Below are positions 59,938 through 64,000 of a DNA stretch of 64,000 nucleotides, one piece after another. The notes beneath the pieces are model-generated. The model saw only the letters and a list, made by a program, of their open reading frames with translations. It was not told the DNA's origin and made no database searches. Position 1 is the first letter of the stretch. Each line of letters starts with the position of its first letter. The DNA is from Gnetum montanum (taxonomy: Eukaryota; Streptophyta; Gnetopsida; Gnetales; Gnetaceae): assembly GCA_015680685.1 (NCBI GenBank), contig MNCI01020228.1, positions 173,965-237,964 on the forward strand, written 5' to 3'. The position numbers were made by a program, and so were the translations under genes.

Positions 59938-60379
59938 ATTACCCTTTAATTTTCTTTCTTGACTATCTTGTATCATCCAAAATCTCATGTAGTTATGTAC
60001 CTTATTAGTCCTTTATCTAATATCATTAGAATCAGATCAACTAGCATTTACATGAATCGATGTAGTGGGAAAGCATCTTCATAGGTTATGTTTTTCACTT
60101 CTAGTGATTCGTCTTAGACATGATGCACTTTTAGTAATGGTTCATGGTTTGTCCTAAATCGTGGCTCATAGTTCTTCATGGATTTTGGTTTGTCCTTGAT
60201 TTTGGTTCACCTTAGCATGTCATTATCTTTTATACCAATTATAACATGTTATTCCCAAATGTCATGAAAATTGTCAAATATATGTCATATTTAACCTTAT
60301 GTAGAATGCAGATCATAGGAAAAATATAAAAGAAAAATTGATAAAACTTGATATCTTAGGTAGCTAAGTCATGGGGATA
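59938..60379 (+). other. Short 3' end fragment with polypurine tract
   Basis: No coding frame. The last bases, CATGGGGATA at 60,370-60,379, are a polypurine tract directly before the next LTR, so this is the tail of another plus-oriented element. Confidence 0.5.
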
Positions 60380-61195
60380 TGATGAAGCATCATTCTGTCA
60401 ACTGTATCAATTAGTTGAGATATCGCAAATGTTATATTATAGATGCTATGTTACATCTGCATTGATGCATCCCTGTTGATGCATCTCAATTTGCTACTAT
60501 ATCGTAGAAGCTATATCACATCCATTATAACTTAGCTACATTGATACATCCTTGTCAACGCATCCCCATTGATCAAATGAGTCAACACATCCTAGTCGAC
60601 GCAGTGTTCTTATTTGCTTATAAATATGCAAGCATCCATAATGTATTTGGCATTATTTGATCAATAGCGTAATCTCGAAAAATAGTTAGTGAGTGTTCAT
60701 AGCATGGATTTGAGTCATTTTTACATCCTATTCAAGTAGCATTGTACTTGGACACATTTCATGAATGACAATAAGATCAAGACTGATTCATATTCCTTGC
60801 AACACTTTAACTTAGAATAGATTTATTTTCAATGCAAATTACTTTTGATGTACTTAGTTAATATTTACATTTTTATGCACATTAATCAATTGGTAGAATG
60901 AGTGTGACTAGTTTTTAGCATAAGCACATATTCACTTAATAATTCCAATAGTGTTATTGCTTGGTTCGCAAGGTAGCATAACACTTGATAATCCTAGTAG
61001 TGGATATGTGAGTTTAGGATCTTTATGAAAAGCTAGAAAATAACACTAATAATTTTTAGGATAGTTTAGGATTTAATTTTATTGTTAATTAGATGAAATA
61101 ATTAATTTCTATGTTATTATTTAGTTTAGTTTAAGGCCCCAATAACATCAATAATCATATGTCTCACTTTGAACTAAACTATACATGAGATAAAG
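60380..61195 (+). mobile_element. Athila-like LTR, plus orientation, truncated at its 3' end
   Basis: Starts TGATGAAGC. U3 (60,400-60,610) has repeated TTGATGCATC and CATCCTTGTCAACGCATCC motifs. TATA box TATAAATATGC near 60,625. The U5 sequence stops matching its relatives after ATACATGAGATAAAG at about 61,195, where unrelated sequence begins. Confidence 0.65.
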
Positions 61196-63787
61196 CACAC
61201 ACACCAAATTTAATGTGGTTCCCAACTAGGGTAGTCCACACTCAGAGGATAGTTTACTAGCACACCTCCATACATTATTGCTCTCAAATGTGGTTTGAAG
61301 GGTACTATACCCTATACAAGCTCTAAGATTTGCTCTAGAGTGATTCGACATCACAAATCCACTCAAACCTGCAAAGTCCCAACAAGCTTAGAAATGTAGT
61401 TTCCAAGATCCCAAAACCTTTACAACTTGAGCTCCACTTTGGAGTGTTGTGCTACTACACCAACACTTAATTTCATAGTATCTTGATAAGCTCAAGCAAG
61501 ATGCTTTCTGGCAAGAAGCACATCAACCCTACAAGGTAATAAAAGAGAACAAAAATTACAAGGGATAAATGTAACTAAGTTTACTAATCCTTGTACTTTG
61601 AAGCATAGCTCACTTTGACCAATTACAACAAACAAAAGATAGTACGATGAGGAACAATAACAAGAGAATGATGATTACAATTATTGCTTGATAATTACAC
61701 TTAAAAGTACATAATGCTTGCACATTTCATAATAGAATGAAGTATTATTATAGTCAATATGTTTCCAAAATCACCTTAGAATTCATGCAACAACTATCTT
61801 ATGATCACTGGAGACATCTTCTTCAAGGCTGAGACATCTTTCTACATTAGGGAGTGATGAATTTTCATTAGGAAAGACATCTTTGTAGAGATATCTTCAG
61901 GAAGACATCGTTCTCACCAAAAAGATGTCTTCTATTTTTCAAAGATGTCTTTGTTTGAGTAATCTTCAATTAAGCCAAGACGTCTATTGTTCTTTGGAGA
62001 CATCTTTCTAACTTTCCTTCACTTCGACCAAGACATATACTATTTTTTGAAGATGTCTTTATTCAGTTTCCTTTCCACTTGAAATCTATGTTCCTTGTCC
62101 TAACTTTTGCATGCTTTCTTGAGACCTTCTTTGAGCTCTCCTTTTATCTTAACCAATTCATTCCTTGAGTATTCATCTTAACATTGCTTTGTAGATGTCA
62201 TCTCCTCGTCTTCTTGTGAATTCTTTGTACCTGTTCTATAATCATAACAAGCATACAAACATTTTTTATCTCCATTTTCATTAAATTTTTGACATAACAA
62301 AAGGTCAACACTCTTCCCCGTTTTTGTGATGTTCAAAACTTAGGAAAATGGGTTAGTTGACATTCAAACATACATCTAAAAAATAGAAAAATCCATAAAA
62401 TCCATTGGCTATTCTCTTCCCCTTTTTGAACAACATCAAAAAGGATAAAGCTCATAAACCTATCTCTAAAGAGATATCATTTTTCAGATAAAACATTTTT
62501 AAAAAAATTCATAGTGATCACAAATATTTTGGGAAAGTTTAAGAATATTATCAATCATTTCAAAAACTCCCTAATAGCTCTTCATAAAAGAAATATGAGT
62601 ACTTCTTACTTTAATTTAGTCCATATTCATAAGAGAGGGCATAGAGTACTCAAGGGAAGATATATTCATAGCAGGTTGTATTTCCATAGAGATGCCAACA
62701 TTTAGTGAAGAGAAAAAAACATCTCTTAAAATTATTGTCATACGGCTAATGATGTTAAAACAAATAGGAGCTACCCCTTATTGAAATTCAAATTCTAAGA
62801 ATTTTTGACCAAGTAACCTATCTTTCTAAACCAATAAAGTCATTAGTTAAACCAATATTTCATGATTCCATCAGTACTCAACTCCTTTGAAAGCATCATG
62901 AAACTAAATTTATGGCAAGAGAGAAAGGAAATGCTTGTGTAAATATGATTAGGTTCTCATAAATGAGGACAAATACCAAATCAAAATAAGATGATGTCCA
63001 AAAATAGCCAAGCAAATTCTTAACAAGATGTTCAAACAGTAACTATCATAAAATAAAATGTCTATAAGATATCTTACCCAAGATTTAATTCTACCTTTAC
63101 CTTTGATGTTGTACCATACCCTTACATGAATTCTTACTCATTTTTGAAATGTGATATTTTGTTTCTTGAGTGTTTCTTGGTAGAAGCCTCCAAAGACTCC
63201 CCCTACATTGGTGACCTCTAAGATGACAAAAGATAATGAGCAAAAATCTCCCCCTACACATGTACAACTTTCCTTGGGCTTTTAAGATCATCTTGTATTT
63301 TTCAAGTAATTGTCATATATCACCAAAGCACCACAAATGTAGATCATCATTAAGATCAAATGTGGATACTAAGGTCACCAATTAGTAATATTAATAGAAT
63401 TTTCAAAAACGTGTCTACTTATGACTCATGACTTATACCAAAAGCATCAAAGCAATGGCTCAAATATTCCAAAGGGCATGAGCTAAAAAATAGATCATCA
63501 CAAGAAGTTCAAACCAAGCAAGATTTAAAGGCTATTGAGAGCAATATAAAAATCCAAGAGAAATTATTACAAGTGCTACATCACATATTTTCTTAAAATC
63601 AATTGCATCAAGTTCAAAATGAATATAAGAGATACTCTAAAAAATTATTCCAAAAATCCCCTACTCTAGACATAACACTTCATAAATAATGTAAGCTTGA
63701 ATCAAAAATAATTTGGACTTCTCAAATCATATACTTATAAATTCTCTAGAAAGTAAAGAGATGGAAACTTACCTTGACTTACCTTGA
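61196..63787. other. Unassigned AT-rich element sequence with an AGACATCTT cluster
   Basis: No domain recognised. 61,806-62,065 holds seven exact AGACATCTT/AAGATGTCT motifs and four near matches, on both strands. CTCCCCCTA occurs at 63,198 and 63,248, and two CTTCCCC..TTTTTG segments near 62,310 and 62,420. Such CTCCCCCT patches are known in SIRE/Maximus-type Copia elements, but the rest does not support that assignment. The small frames at 62,514 and 63,097 have no family signature. Confidence 0.35.
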
Positions 63788-64000
63788 CTTAATCTCTTTC
63801 CCATAACACTCATTGACCAAGAAAAAGTATGGTATAGATCGTTAAAACCAAATTCGATACAACGTTGGTCGACAATGGTAGAAGTCTTTAACGAAAAATA
63901 TCAAACCTACGCAAGAGTGTCAACCTTGAGGAAACAAATCCAAGGATGGAAACAAGCACAACATGAACCCTTGGACATGGCCTTAGAAAGATATTATGCA
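63788..64000 (+). pseudogene. Athila-like gag, partial, runs off window
   Basis: Plus strand, open to the end of the window: LNLFPITLIDQEKVWYRSL, then QRWSTMVEVFNEKYQTYARV and KQIQGWKQAQHEPLDMALER. It matches the 34.2-kb gag capsid block closely (LNLFPRTL, WSTMLELFNDKYQTYS). It has no stop in this stretch and so is the best preserved gag of this family here. A 10-base tandem duplication (ACCTTGACTT, about 63,772-63,791) just upstream breaks the frame. No LTR is visible between it and the AT-rich stretch to the left. Confidence 0.8.

Noticed and set aside
61196-63787. SIRE/Maximus-type Copia element from CTCCCCCTA patches
   Set aside because: No Copia integrase, RT or LTR ends were found; the patches alone are too weak.

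Overview
The window is repeat-dominated nuclear DNA of a land plant with a large genome. The signs are Ty3/gypsy retrotransposons of the Athila/Tat type with LTRs of about 0.8-1.2 kb, Asp-tRNA-type and Met-tRNA-type primer sites, GT..AG introns and fragments of a plant coiled-coil gene. It may be gymnosperm-like, but the sequence alone does not prove this. I see no intact functional gene. Almost every reading frame is broken by stops or shifts. There are no CRISPR, bacterial or organellar features.

Layout. (1) 1-11,550: a minus-strand Tat/Ogre-like Ty3 element, reading from its LTR (about 10,341-11,550) and tRNA-like primer region through gag, protease and then reverse transcriptase, running off the left edge. 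Between protease and reverse transcriptase lies a 4.1-kb gene on the opposite strand (1,668-5,816) with eight recognisable exons. Most of its splice sites keep phase, although the reading frame carries seven stops.

(2) 11,611-40,303: a giant imperfect inverted repeat of about 28.7 kb whose arms meet around a 37-nt spacer at 25,233-25,269. Each arm holds two inverted copies of a host coiled-coil gene fragment (A and B on the left, C and D on the right). Between them is about 8 kb of Athila-like LTR, gag, palindromic minisatellite, tRNA-like modules and a second LTR/primer-site remnant. The central B-C pair is built like a natural hairpin-RNA locus. The copies show mosaic relationships that suggest arm-to-arm gene conversion. 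A solo LTR with a target-site duplication entered only the right arm.

(3) 40,304-64,000: broken Athila-like elements in both orientations. Two are plus-strand 3' ends, each with an extra coiled-coil ORF, polypurine tract and 3' LTR (40.3-43.5 kb and 53.3-57.3 kb). One is a minus-strand gag-PR-RT-RH-INT body with its 5' LTR (45.5-52.0 kb). There is a minus gag fragment with LTR (57.3-59.9 kb), a truncated plus LTR (60.4-61.2 kb), an unassigned AT-rich stretch with a cluster of AGACATCTT motifs, and a plus gag fragment that runs off the right edge.

The most unusual items are the antisense intron-bearing gene lodged between protease and reverse transcriptase, and the palindrome that carries four copies of a host gene fragment. 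Two N-runs and three single-N joins show that the assembly is imperfect here, so large-scale structure should be confirmed on long reads.
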